Assembly: GCF_000720475.1 (NCBI RefSeq)
Contig: NZ_JOAP01000007.1
Location: 186,001 to 250,000 of the forward strand
Reading direction: 5' to 3'
DNA from: Streptomyces aureocirculatus
GTDB taxonomy: Bacteria; Actinomycetota; Actinomycetes; Streptomycetales; Streptomycetaceae
Length of the DNA: 64,000 bases
This document shows positions 16,089 to 24,610 of this stretch, one piece after another. The translations under genes were made by a program, and so were the position numbers. How positions within the stretch are numbered: the first letter of the stretch is position 1; each line of letters opens with the position of its first letter. The notes beneath the pieces were generated by a model. That model worked only from the letters and a program-made list of their open reading frames with translations. It did not search any database and was not told the origin of the DNA.

Positions 16089-17585
16089 ATGCGTACATGG
16101 GGGCCGCTGACCGCGGTGTGCCTGGGCACTTTCATGCTGCTGCTGGACGTGACGATCGTGGTGGTGGCGCTGCCCGACATGGCGCGCGCCCTCGACGCGT
16201 CGCTGAGCGATCTGCAGTGGGTCATCGACGGCTACGCGCTGGCGCTCGCCGCGCTGCTGCTCGGCGTCGGCGCCGCCGCCGACGTCCTCGGGCGGCGGCG
16301 GACGCAGGTGGCGGGCACGGTGGTGTTCGCGCTCGCGTCCCTCGGCTGCGGGCTCGCGTCGAACGCGGAGGTCCTGGTGGCGGCGCGCGCCGTCCAGGGC
16401 CTCGGCGCGGCCGCGATGTTCGCGACGACGCTGCCGCTGCTCGGCGCCGCCTACCAGGGCAGGCGGCGCTCGACCGCGCTCGGCGTGTGGGGCGCGGTCA
16501 GCGGCGGCGCGGCGGCACTCGGGCCGATCGTCGGCGGGCTGCTCACCGCCGGTCCCGGCTGGCGGTGGATCTTCTTCGTGAATCTGCCGGTGAGCGTGGT
16601 CTCGGTGTGGCTGACGCTGCGGGTGGTGCCGGAGTCCAAGGGGCCTGCGGCGCGGCGCGTGGACTGGGCGGGCACGGTGACGTTCGCCCTGTTCGCGGGG
16701 GCGCTGACGTATGCGGGGGTGCGGGCGTCGACCGTGGGCTGGACCTCGGCGCGCACCGGTGTGACGCTCGCGGTGGCGGCGCTCGCGCTGCTCGCCTTCG
16801 TGGTCGTCGAACGGCGCGCCGCGCATCCGCTCCTCGATCTGCGGCTGCTGCGCAAGCCCGCGTTCACGGGCGTGCTGCTCGGCGCGATCGGCTACAACGC
16901 GGCGGCCTTCGGCGTGATCCCGTACTTCTCGATCTGGCTCCAGACGGTGCTCGGGATGAGCCCGGTGCGCGGCAGCCTGGTGCTGCTTCCGCTGGCGGCG
17001 ACGGCGTTCGTGGTGGCGGCGGTCGGCGGGCGGCTGCTGCACGGCGTCTCCGCGCGGTACGTCATCGGGATCGGTCTGCTCCTGATCGGCGCGGGCTGCC
17101 TGGCGACGGCGGTACTCGACGCCGGGTCGTCGTGGACCGCGGTGATACCGGGCCTGACGCTCGCGGGTATCGGTACGGGCCTTGTCTCGCCGGGGCTCGC
17201 GGGCGCGGCCCTCGCCGCGGTGCCGCACGAGAACGCGGGCATGGCGGGCGGCGCGGTGAACGCCTTCAGGCAGCTCGGCTACGCCCTCGGTGTCGCCGGG
17301 TTCGGTACGGTCCTGACCTCGCGGATGCAGGACGCGATCGGCCATGACGCGGCGCACACCGCGGCCGGGGGCGGGGCGGCCGCGCTGCGGGGCACGGTGT
17401 CCGGGCACGACGTGCGGGAGGCGTTCGCGGCCGGGCTCAACGGGGCCTCGCTCACGGCCGGCGCGGTGGGGCTCGCGGCGGGCCTCGCCGTCCTCTTGAT
17501 GGTCCGGACCAAATCGGCGCCCGTCGCAGGTCAGACACCCTCGGCGCCCGCGGGACGGGCCGCCGAGAAGCAACTCCAGGGGTGA
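16089..17585 (+). CDS. DHA2-type MFS drug/metabolite exporter
   Basis: 498 aa with about 14 hydrophobic helices, EmrB/QacA type. Helix 1 has the motif LLLDVTIVVVALPDM and helix 5 the antiporter motif C-like GPIVGGLL (within SGGAAALGPIVGGLLTAGP-WRW). Motif A is present as ADVLGRRRT. It likely exports a toxic compound or metabolite by proton antiport. ATG at 16089 has AAGGAG 7 nt upstream. Regulated, by position, by the divergent Lrp-like protein. Confidence 0.92.
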   Translation: MRTWGPLTAVCLGTFMLLLDVTIVVVALPDMARALDASLSDLQWVIDGYALALAALLLGVGAAADVLGRRRTQVAGTVVFALASLGCGLASNAEVLVAARAVQGLGAAAMFATTLPLLGAAYQGRRRSTALGVWGAVSGGAAALGPIVGGLLTAGPGWRWIFFVNLPVSVVSVWLTLRVVPESKGPAARRVDWAGTVTFALFAGALTYAGVRASTVGWTSARTGVTLAVAALALLAFVVVERRAAHPLLDLRLLRKPAFTGVLLGAIGYNAAAFGVIPYFSIWLQTVLGMSPVRGSLVLLPLAATAFVVAAVGGRLLHGVSARYVIGIGLLLIGAGCLATAVLDAGSSWTAVIPGLTLAGIGTGLVSPGLAGAALAAVPHENAGMAGGAVNAFRQLGYALGVAGFGTVLTSRMQDAIGHDAAHTAAGGGAAALRGTVSGHDVREAFAAGLNGASLTAGAVGLAAGLAVLLMVRTKSAPVAGQTPSAPAGRAAEKQLQG

Positions 17586-17789
17586 CCGCCGCGTACAGAT
17601 TCGGTGGAGATCACGGCACCGAAACTTACTCAGCCGTCAGTAATGTGTCCGTCCCTTACCCTTGTGGCCGCATTTAGACCGCTGACCTGTGACGATCGTC
17701 CCCGTAAGGGGGCTTCCCACCCCCCTCCCGGACGGGACCGGGGTGGGGTACCGTCACCCGCGCTGTGCGGAGCGCCACAAGGAGCACCA
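17586..17789. other. promoter region of the acyl-CoA synthetase gene
   Basis: 204 bp between two plus-strand genes. It contains a less GC-rich stretch (17620-17680, including cagtaatgtgtccgtccctt) where a promoter is likely, and a C/G hairpin-prone segment (ccccgtaagggggcttccca) near 17700. No gene or clear operator seen. Confidence 0.35.
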
Positions 17790-19613
17790 TTGCGCGAGTT
17801 CACGAACCCTCCCATGGCGTCGGCGCCACGGGTGGGCGGCCTTGCCGACGTCGTGTTCGACCATGCCGTCGAGGACCCGGTCCGGGTCGTCCTCGGCCGC
17901 AAGCACGACGGTGTCTGGCAGGACGTGACCTCCGCCGAGTTCCGCGACCAGGTCCTGGCGCTCGCCAAGGGACTGCTCGCCCAGGGCGTCCGGTTCGGCG
18001 ACCGCGTCGCCATCATGAGCCGCACCCGCTACGAGTGGACGCTGTTCGACTTCGCCCTGTGGACCGTGGGCGCGCAGGTCGTGCCCGTGTATCCGACGTC
18101 GTCGGCGGACCAGGTCCTCTGGATGCTGCACGACGCGCAGGTGACGGCGGCGATGGTCGAGCACGAGGACCACGCGATGACGATCGGCTCGGTCGTCGAC
18201 CAACTGCCGCACCTGCGGCGCCTGTGGCAGCTCGACGCCGACGCGGTGGGTGAGCTCGCCCGGGCCGGGCGCGACCTGGACGACGAGGTGGTGCACCGGC
18301 ACCGCCGCGCGGTGACGCCGGACTCCGTCGCCACCGTCATCTACACCTCGGGCACCACGGGGCGCCCCAAGGGCTGTGTGCTCAGCCACGCGAACTTCAT
18401 GTTCGAGGTGGACACGCTCGTCGAGCGCTGGGAGCCGGTGTTCCGCTCCCGGCGCGGCGACGAGCCATCGACCCTGCTGTTCCTGCCGCTCGCGCATGTC
18501 TTCGGCCGGATGGTGCAGATCGCGGCAGTGCGGGCCCGGGTGAAGTTCGGCCACCAGCCGAGCCTCAACGCCGCCGCCCTGATCCCCGACCTCGCGGCGT
18601 TCCGGCCGACGTTCGTGCTCGCCGTGCCGTACATCTTCGAGAAGGTGTTCAACGCGGCCCGCCGCAAGGCCGAGCGGGACGGCAGGACGGGTCCTTTCGA
18701 CAAGGCCGTGGAAGCCGCGGTGCGCTACGCCGACGCCATGGAGGCCAAGGCCTTCGGCACCGGGCCCGGCCCCTCCACGGCCCTGCGCATGCAGCACCAG
18801 GTCTTCGACAAGCTCGTCTACGCCAAGGTCCGCGAGGCCATGGGCGGCCGGGTGCGGCACGCGATGTCCGGCGGCTCCGCCATGGACCGCAGGCTCGGCC
18901 TGTTCTTCGCGGGGGCGGGCGTGACGATCTTCGAGGGGTACGGTCTGACGGAGTCGAGCGCCGCCGCGACCGCCAACCCGCCCGAGCGCACCCGCTACGG
19001 CACCGTCGGCCAAGCCATTCCCGGCACCACCGTGCGCATCGCCGAGGACGGCGAGGTGTGGCTGCGCGGCGACCATGTCTTCCAGGGCTACCTCAACGAC
19101 CCCAAGGCGACCGACGCCACCCTCCTGGACGGCTGGCTCGCCACCGGCGACCTGGGCTCCCTGGACGAGGACGGCTATCTCACCATCACCGGGCGCAAGA
19201 AGGAGATCCTGGTGACCTCCGGCGGCAAGAGCGTCTCGCCCGTGCAACTGGAGGAGCGGGTGCGGGACCATCCGCTGGTCGCGCAGTGCATCGTGGTCGG
19301 CAACGACCGGCCCTACATCGCCGCGCTCGTCACCCTGGACGCGGAGGCCGTCGAGCACTGGCTCACGATGCGCAACAAGCCACCGATGGGGGCGCGCGAA
19401 CTCGTCCACGACCCCGACCTGGAGACCGAGGTGCGCCGCGCCGTGGTCGCCGCGAACACCCTGGTCTCCCAGGCCGAGTCGATCCGCACCTTCCGGATAC
19501 TGGCCCACCGGTTCACCGAGGAGCACGGGCTGCTCACGCCGTCCCTGAAACTCAAGCGGAAGGCCATCGAGCAGGCCTACGCGGCCGAGGTGGACGCGCT
19601 CTACCAGGGCTGA
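17790..19613 (+). CDS. long-chain fatty acid--CoA ligase (AMP-dependent synthetase)
   Basis: 607 aa. Activates a fatty acid via acyl-adenylate to acyl-CoA. The AMP-binding P-loop YTSGTTGRPKG is at 185-195; the family motifs GYGLTESSA, DGWLATGDLG and ITGRKKEILVTSGGK (with the catalytic Lys region near the C-terminus) follow in order, and the FACS long-chain arrangement matches FadD15-like proteins. The start is TTG at 17790, chosen because AAGGAG lies 5 nt upstream and homology begins shortly after; an in-frame open stretch reaches upstream without such a signal. Monocistronic. Confidence 0.92.
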   Translation: MREFTNPPMASAPRVGGLADVVFDHAVEDPVRVVLGRKHDGVWQDVTSAEFRDQVLALAKGLLAQGVRFGDRVAIMSRTRYEWTLFDFALWTVGAQVVPVYPTSSADQVLWMLHDAQVTAAMVEHEDHAMTIGSVVDQLPHLRRLWQLDADAVGELARAGRDLDDEVVHRHRRAVTPDSVATVIYTSGTTGRPKGCVLSHANFMFEVDTLVERWEPVFRSRRGDEPSTLLFLPLAHVFGRMVQIAAVRARVKFGHQPSLNAAALIPDLAAFRPTFVLAVPYIFEKVFNAARRKAERDGRTGPFDKAVEAAVRYADAMEAKAFGTGPGPSTALRMQHQVFDKLVYAKVREAMGGRVRHAMSGGSAMDRRLGLFFAGAGVTIFEGYGLTESSAAATANPPERTRYGTVGQAIPGTTVRIAEDGEVWLRGDHVFQGYLNDPKATDATLLDGWLATGDLGSLDEDGYLTITGRKKEILVTSGGKSVSPVQLEERVRDHPLVAQCIVVGNDRPYIAALVTLDAEAVEHWLTMRNKPPMGARELVHDPDLETEVRRAVVAANTLVSQAESIRTFRILAHRFTEEHGLLTPSLKLKRKAIEQAYAAEVDALYQG

Positions 19614-19912
19614 GGCGGCGCCGCCGGTTTCGAGGTGACGTACGCGAAGTCGGTGGTGCCCGCGACCTCGGTGCCGAGCGGGACTACGACCCGGGCCTGC
19701 TCGCCAAGAGCGCGACGCGCGAGGCACTGGACGGGGTGCATGTGCTGCTGACGTTCCAGTTGTTCGAGCACCACAGCGCGGACGTGCGGCGGTTCAAGGA
19801 GGACATCAGGAGAGCAGCGGGCGAGGGGTGGCGTCACCCTTCACCTGCTACGAACCGATCCCCTTCCGCTGAGGGCCGCCGCCGGTGTCGGACCTGCTGG
19901 GCCTCGTCCTGA
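19614..19912 (+). pseudogene. unrecognised decayed coding fragment
   Basis: After the ligase stop the sequence has coding-like composition but no start or intact frame. One frame reads GLLAKSATREALDGVHVLLT, then FQLFEHHSADVRRFKEDIRR from ~19691 to ~19815, preceded in another frame by VTYAKSVVPATSVPSG (19634-19680), as if a frameshift near 19678 splits one gene. I do not recognise the family. Confidence 0.35.
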
Positions 19913-19918
19913 GCGGCC

Positions 19919-20104
19919 TTGATGGAGCTGTGCGCGCGGGTCGTCGTGCTCGACCGCGGGCGGGTGCTCGCCGAAGGCACGGCGACCGAGGTACGCGCCG
20001 ACACGCGCGTGCGCGACGCGTACCTCGGCTCCACCGCCGGGCCGCCCCAACGGCCCGGCGGCCCACCGGCGGACGACAGGACCGCCCGGGACACCCCCTG
20101 GCTC
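19919..20104 (+). pseudogene. C-terminal remnant of a LivG-type ABC ATPase
   Basis: MELCARVVVLDRGRVLAEGT, then ATEVRADTRVRDAYLG, is the characteristic end of branched-chain amino acid (LivG-like) ABC transporter ATPases, after the switch-His region. Walker A, signature and Walker B are absent, and the frame continues past the normal end without a stop, so both ends are broken. No permease or binding-protein partner is nearby. Confidence 0.6.
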
Positions 20105-20176
20105 CACCGGCTCGGGAACCCCGGAGCGCGCGGGCGGGCACGGTCTCCGCCGTGGCCAGGTGGTTCGCCCCGGCGG

Positions 20177-21292
20177 TTATCCGATGTTCACGCGGAAGAT
20201 CTTGTCCACGCCGTCCGGCTGCCCGCCGGGGTTGTCCGCGTTGGTCGTCGACAGCCACAGCGCGTCGGCGCCGGGCACGGCGGTCACGGCGCGCAGCCTG
20301 CCGTACTGCCCGACGTAGAACGCCTTGGGCGTGCCGACGTTCTCATTGTCGGCGTTGATCGGGATGCGCCACAGGCGCTGCCCCTTGAGGGCCGCCATGT
20401 AGACCGCGCCGTCCACCACGGCCACACCGCTCGGGGAGGCCTGTGCCACGCCCCAGGTGGTCTTCGGGTTGGTCATCCCCGCGACGTTGCAAGTGCCCTC
20501 GCAGGTGGGCCAGCCGTAGTTCCTGCCGGGCTTGATGATGTTCAGCTCGTCGCGGGTGGCGTCGCCGAGCTCGGCCTCCCACAGGCGGCCCTGCGGGTCG
20601 AAGGCGATGCCTTGGGGATTGCGGTGGCCGAGGCTGTACACGTGGTTGCCGAAGGGGTTGCCGGGGGCGGGCTTCCCGTCCTTCGTCATGCGCAGGATCT
20701 TGCCGTTCAGGGAGTTCCTGTCCTGTGCGAGGGGGCGGTCCTGGGCGTCGCCGGTGGTGGCGTAGAGGTATCCGTCGGGGCCGAAGGCGAGGCGGCCGCC
20801 GTTGTGGTACCTGGCCTTCTTGATGCCCTTGAGCAGGACCGTGTAGCCGCTGAGGGACGAACCGTCGTACGTCATGCGCGCGATGCGGTTGCCTTCGGCC
20901 GCGGTGTGCATGAAGTACACGTGGTGGTTGTCGGCCCACTGGGGGTCGACGGCGACACCCATCAGGCCGCCTTCGCCGCCCGTGGTCTGGGACTCGGGCA
21001 CCTTGCCGACCAGCTTCTTCGCCGAGCCGTCGGCGGCGACCGACGAGACCCCGAAGCCGTCGCGCTCGGTGACGAGGGCGGACTTGCCGTCGGGCAGCCA
21101 GGCGGTGCCCCAGGGAATGGTCCAGCCGGTCGATATCGTCGTGATGTCGGTGGGCTCACCGGCGGGGGCGGGCGGGGCAGCCGCCGCTCCGGACGCCGAC
21201 GGGACGTACGCCACGAGTCCCGCCGCCAGCGCGGCGGTCACGGCGACAGCCGTCCTTCGGGCCGGGCGCGTGCTTCGCTTGGAGCCGTGCAT
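20177..21292 (-). CDS. secreted PQQ-dependent sugar dehydrogenase (aldose dehydrogenase type)
   Basis: 371 aa. A signal peptide with Arg-rich n-region (residues ~1-37, cleavage near SGAAAA) precedes a GSDH (PF07995) beta-propeller: GWTIPWGTAWLPDG, GEGGLMGVAVDP, YHNGGRLAFGPDGYLYATTG, GHRNPQGIAFDPQGRLWEAE and NYGWPTCEG follow in family order. It should oxidise aldoses outside the membrane with PQQ. ATG at 21292 has GGAGGT 5 nt upstream. It is the last gene of the run that starts with pqqA, 79 bp after the lyase-like gene, so cofactor and enzyme are probably co-transcribed. Confidence 0.92.
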   Translation of the reverse strand: MHGSKRSTRPARRTAVAVTAALAAGLVAYVPSASGAAAAPPAPAGEPTDITTISTGWTIPWGTAWLPDGKSALVTERDGFGVSSVAADGSAKKLVGKVPESQTTGGEGGLMGVAVDPQWADNHHVYFMHTAAEGNRIARMTYDGSSLSGYTVLLKGIKKARYHNGGRLAFGPDGYLYATTGDAQDRPLAQDRNSLNGKILRMTKDGKPAPGNPFGNHVYSLGHRNPQGIAFDPQGRLWEAELGDATRDELNIIKPGRNYGWPTCEGTCNVAGMTNPKTTWGVAQASPSGVAVVDGAVYMAALKGQRLWRIPINADNENVGTPKAFYVGQYGRLRAVTAVPGADALWLSTTNADNPGGQPDGVDKIFRVNIG

Positions 21293-21371
21293 GAGTACCT
21301 CCGGGTGTTCCGGGTGGGGGGTGTCGGCCCGCCCGGTGAGCCACCGCCTCGGTGGGCTCACCGGGCTGCGC

Positions 21372-22220
21372 TCAGCCGAGTTGGTAGCCGCGCAGGGCCG
21401 TGAGGAGCAGGTACGTGTTCTTCAGGGAGCCCGAGGTGTCGCCGAGGGAGCGGTAGATGCCCCATTTGGGCCGTACGCGGTCGGCGAGGAAGGTGTCCAC
21501 GCCCGTGCGTGACTTGTCGACGACGGTCGCTCCGCCGCTCTTGAGGATCCAGCGCACGGACCCCGAGGAGCCGTCACCGATCTTGATCCGGAAGTCGACG
21601 TCGGTCCAGGTGTCGTGCAGCGGCTCCAGGTCGGTGCGGCCGACCAGGATGTCCCCGCCGAAGACCTTCAGCTCGATCGTCTGTCTGCCGTCGACCCGGC
21701 GCAGCGACTGCACCACGAGCGGAGAGGTGCCGGGGCCCGGCTGCTTCATCTGCATGATGTGCGTGAAGCTCGTCGTAGCCCGCAGCGAGCTCGGCAGGAA
21801 CATGCGGTAGGTGATCCGCCAGGTCTGGCCCTTGTGCCACTTCAGGAAGGAGTCGCCGGTGCGGCAGCCGGTGACCTCCTGGCGCTGCCGGTCTTCGTGG
21901 GTGTCGCGGTCGACGGTGTGCATGGTGAAGCGGAAGTTGTCGCCGTCCGTGGTGATGTGCGGGCCCGCCGACGGGTGGGAGTGGGCGCGGTCGTCCTCCA
22001 GCGTCTCGAAGGCACGCAGGCCGACGTCGCGGGCGGACGGGGACCAGCGGAGCTGCCAGGCGGCGGGGGCGGCCGGGGGCGCCGGTCCCGCCGGGGCGGC
22101 GGCCGTGCCCGGAGCTCCCGGTGTCGACGCCGCCGCGACGGGCAGCCCGGCGGCCGTCACCGCCGCGGACGCGCCGGTGCCCAGTGCCGCGGCGAGCACG
22201 GTCCTTCGGGAGGGCGTCAT
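21372..22220 (-). CDS. Tat-exported heparin-lyase-I-like polysaccharide lyase
   Basis: 282 aa. The N-terminus is a Tat signal (SRRTVLAAALG, residues ~4-14) followed by an Ala/Pro linker. The mature part resembles Polysacc_lyase (PF14099) jelly rolls: YRMFLPSSLRATTSFTHIMQ, TIELKVFGGDILV, WTDVDFRIKIG and VRPKWGIYRSLG, the last being a typical substrate-face segment. Substrate unknown; activity inferred only from fold. Its ATG shares a base with the pqqE stop (TGATG), so it is translationally coupled to PQQ synthesis genes, which is unusual. Confidence 0.7.
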   Translation of the reverse strand: MTPSRRTVLAAALGTGASAAVTAAGLPVAAASTPGAPGTAAAPAGPAPPAAPAAWQLRWSPSARDVGLRAFETLEDDRAHSHPSAGPHITTDGDNFRFTMHTVDRDTHEDRQRQEVTGCRTGDSFLKWHKGQTWRITYRMFLPSSLRATTSFTHIMQMKQPGPGTSPLVVQSLRRVDGRQTIELKVFGGDILVGRTDLEPLHDTWTDVDFRIKIGDGSSGSVRWILKSGGATVVDKSRTGVDTFLADRVRPKWGIYRSLGDTSGSLKNTYLLLTALRGYQLG

Positions 22221-23569
22221 CACTCGCTCACCTCTGCTTTCTGGGGCGCTCGTGTCCGATCGGAGGGTGCTGGGCCGCGGTAGACGTAGGCGCCTGCCGG
22301 TGCCGGGTCGCGGGCGGCCTCGACGAGCTCGCGCACCAGGCCGTGGTCGGGCGAGCGGTGGCAGACGGGGTCCGTGCGGGCCGCGTCGCCCGTCAGGGCG
22401 AAGGCCTGGCAGCGGCAGCCGCCGAAGTCGACGGACCGCAGCTCGCAGGAGCGGCAGGGCTCGCGCATCCAGTCCTCGCCGCGGTAGCGGGTGAACGCGG
22501 GTGAGGACCGCCAGATCCGGCCGAGCGGCTGCTCGCGTACGTTCGGGGCGTCGGCGCCGAGGAGTTCGGCGGCGGCCGGGCAGGGCAGCGCCGTGCCGTC
22601 GGGGGTCACGGTCAGGGAGATCGCGCCCCAACCGCCCATGCACGGCTTGGCGGTGGCGTCGACGTAGTCCGGCGCGACCCAGACGAGCTCCATCCGCCCG
22701 GCGAGTTCGGCCCGTCGGCGTTCCAGGGTGCGCCGGGCGCGGGCCACCTGTTCCGGGTCGGGGAGCAGCGCGTCGCGGTTGCGCAGGGCCCAGCCGTAGA
22801 ACTGGGTGTTGGCCAGCTCGATCCGGTCGGCGCCCCAGGCCAGGCCGAGGTCCACCAGGGCGTCGAGGGCGTCGAGGTTGGCGCGGTGCAGTACGGCGTT
22901 CAGGCCGAGCGGCAGTCCCGCCTCGCGGACGAGCCGGGCGGCGCGCTCCTTCGCCCTGCTCGCGCGGGCACCCGCGATGAGAGCCGCGCGGTCGGGGTCG
23001 GGGTGCTGCACGGACAACTGGACGCTGCGCAGCCCCGCCTCGACGAGCCCGGCGAGCCGCGCCTCGTGCAGCCCGACACCGCTGGTGACGAGCTGGGTGT
23101 GGACGCCCACCTCGTCCGCGGCCGCCACGATCCGCTCCAGATCCCGGCGCAACAGCGGCTCGCCGCCCGACAGATGCGTCTGCACGACTCCGAGACCGGC
23201 GGCCTGCCGCAGCACGTCCGCCCACTCGTCCCCCGTCAGCTCCGCTGACCGACTGTTCAGTTCGATCGGGTTGGAGCAGTACGCGCAGCGCAGCGGGCAG
23301 CCATGGGTCAGCTCGGCGAGCAGCGCCCAGGGCGGCTCCGGCTCCGGCGGCGTGGTCAGGCCGGGGGGTGCGAGCTCGGGGGCGGCTGTACGGGGTGGCT
23401 CGGTCACGAGCGGCGGCTCAGTCACGGGCGGCGGCCCGGCCACGGGCGGCGGCTCAGTCACGGGCGGCGGCCCGGCCACGGGCGGCGGCTCAGTCACGGG
23501 CGGCGGCCCGGCCACCGGCGGCAGCTCGGTCACGCGGGGCGGTCCGGCCACCGGCGGCAGCCCGGTCAC
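22220..23569 (-). CDS. pqqE: PQQ biosynthesis radical SAM protein PqqE with repeat-rich N-terminal extension
   Basis: 449 aa versus ~370-390 usual. PqqE makes the Glu-Tyr C-C crosslink in PqqA. The radical SAM cluster motif is C91-x3-C95-x2-C98 (HGCPLRCAYCSNP), SGGEPLLRRDL follows, and a SPASM-like cysteine set is at the C-terminus (PCRSCELRSVDFGGCRCQAF, DPVC). The first ~65 residues are a Pro-rich 12-residue repeat (VAGPPPVTEPPP) made by a 36-bp tandem array. The GTG at 23569 overlaps the pqqD stop as GTGA and has GAGGAGGGG 8 nt upstream, so the extension appears translated. Confidence 0.92.
   Translation of the reverse strand: MTGLPPVAGPPRVTELPPVAGPPPVTEPPPVAGPPPVTEPPPVAGPPPVTEPPLVTEPPRTAAPELAPPGLTTPPEPEPPWALLAELTHGCPLRCAYCSNPIELNSRSAELTGDEWADVLRQAAGLGVVQTHLSGGEPLLRRDLERIVAAADEVGVHTQLVTSGVGLHEARLAGLVEAGLRSVQLSVQHPDPDRAALIAGARASRAKERAARLVREAGLPLGLNAVLHRANLDALDALVDLGLAWGADRIELANTQFYGWALRNRDALLPDPEQVARARRTLERRRAELAGRMELVWVAPDYVDATAKPCMGGWGAISLTVTPDGTALPCPAAAELLGADAPNVREQPLGRIWRSSPAFTRYRGEDWMREPCRSCELRSVDFGGCRCQAFALTGDAARTDPVCHRSPDHGLVRELVEAARDPAPAGAYVYRGPAPSDRTRAPQKAEVSE
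23396..23569. repeat. 36-bp tandem repeat at the 5' end of pqqE
   Basis: About four to five diverging copies of a 36-bp unit (ggcggctcagtcacgggc then ggcggcccggccacgggc) running up to the pqqE start. The period is a multiple of three and encodes twelve residues, VAGPPPVTEPPP. The inner copies are nearly identical, suggesting recent expansion. Confidence 0.9.
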
Positions 23570-23895
23570 CGTAGCCACCCCTCCTCGCGCAACCGGTCCA
23601 GGAACGCCGGGACTTCCGCGTCCACGGGTGCCTCCGGGTGGCGGCGCGCGAGTTCCGCGACGATGGCGGTCACGTCGCGCTCGCCGTCGCACAGTGCCAC
23701 GATGCTGCCGGCCGCCCCGCGCAGCACCACGACCCGCTCCGGCAGCAGCAACAGGTCGACGCCACGCACCCGGTCGTGCCGGAAGACCACCGAGCGGGCG
23801 CGCACCGGCCGCCACTCGGGGGGCACACGGTCGCCCGGCGCCGCGTCCCGGGCGGCAGCCACCGTGCCGCGGTCCCGCGGCGCCGTCTCACGCAT
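23566..23895 (-). CDS. pqqD: PQQ biosynthesis peptide chaperone PqqD
   Basis: 109 aa. PqqD binds the PqqA peptide and presents it to PqqE. The winged-helix RRE fold shows as VRGVDLLLLPERVVVLRGAA, then GSIVALCDGERDVTAIVAEL and AEVPAFLDRLREEGWL at the end, all typical. It overlaps pqqC by 8 bp and pqqE by 4 bp (GTGA). An Ala/Arg-rich lead of ~35 residues precedes the conserved core. Confidence 0.93.
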   Translation of the reverse strand: MRETAPRDRGTVAAARDAAPGDRVPPEWRPVRARSVVFRHDRVRGVDLLLLPERVVVLRGAAGSIVALCDGERDVTAIVAELARRHPEAPVDAEVPAFLDRLREEGWLR

Positions 23896-24610
23896 GGCCG
23901 CCCCCGGCCACGGCGTCGAGGAGCGACCACAGCACATCGCACTTGAAGGCGAGCGCCGCCACGGCCCGCCCCTGCTCCTCCCGGGTACGGGCCCACGCCC
24001 GCACCAGCGCGAGAGCCTCCTGCCCGTCCCTGCCGCCCTGGCCGACCCGGCCCCGGAAGTAGGTGAGGCCCTCGGCGTCGATCCACGGGTAGTGCCGCTC
24101 GAACGCGGCGATGCGGGTCCGCATCAGGTCAGGCGCGGACAGTTCGGTGAGGGAGGCCGCGACGGCGTCGAGCGCGGGCCGCAGCCGGCAGAAGTTGACG
24201 TATCCGTCCACGGCGAGCCGTACCCCGGGCAGCACCCGGGAGGTGTCGAGAAGCTCCTCGCGCGCGATGCCCGCCGCCTCGCCGAGCCGCAGCCAGCGCT
24301 CGATGCCGCCCTCGCCGGGCCGTTCCCCGTCGTGGTCCCTGATCCGCCGCGACCAACTGCGGCGCAGCGCGGGATCGTCGAACTTGGCGAGGATCAGGGC
24401 GTCCTTGACGGGGATGTGGCGCTGGTAGTGGAAGCGGTTGGCGATCCAGCGGCGCAGCTCGGCACGGGTCAGGGTGCCTTCGTGCATGCGTACGTTGAAG
24501 GGGTGGCGGTCGTGGTAGCGCTCGGCGGAGACCGCGCGCAGCCGCTCGGTGAGCTCGTCGGGGGTCCAGGGGGCCCCTGGGGCCGCGGTGGTGTCGACGG
24601 TCGTGCTCAC
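23888..24610 (-). CDS. pqqC: pyrroloquinoline-quinone synthase PqqC
   Basis: 240 aa. Catalyses the final eight-electron oxidation and ring closure to PQQ without a metal. Conserved stretches include YHDRHPFNVRMHEGTLTR, ANRFHYQRHIPVKDALILAK and RIRDHDGERPGEGGIERWL, with the active-site His/Tyr/Arg/Lys set in place. The GTG start overlaps the pqqB stop as GTGA. Confidence 0.96.
   Translation of the reverse strand: MSTTVDTTAAPGAPWTPDELTERLRAVSAERYHDRHPFNVRMHEGTLTRAELRRWIANRFHYQRHIPVKDALILAKFDDPALRRSWSRRIRDHDGERPGEGGIERWLRLGEAAGIAREELLDTSRVLPGVRLAVDGYVNFCRLRPALDAVAASLTELSAPDLMRTRIAAFERHYPWIDAEGLTYFRGRVGQGGRDGQEALALVRAWARTREEQGRAVAALAFKCDVLWSLLDAVAGGGHA

Noticed and set aside
12628..16098. A very long uninterrupted minus-strand frame covering symporter, LysR region and part of the Lrp gene
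   Set aside because: It is the symporter frame continuing through antisense of the LysR gene; the recognisable symporter starts at 13713, and high GC removes stops in such shadow frames.
19919..21403. Long frame starting with the LivG-like tail taken as one gene
   Set aside because: Only the first ~60 codons resemble LivG; the rest is antisense of the sugar dehydrogenase.
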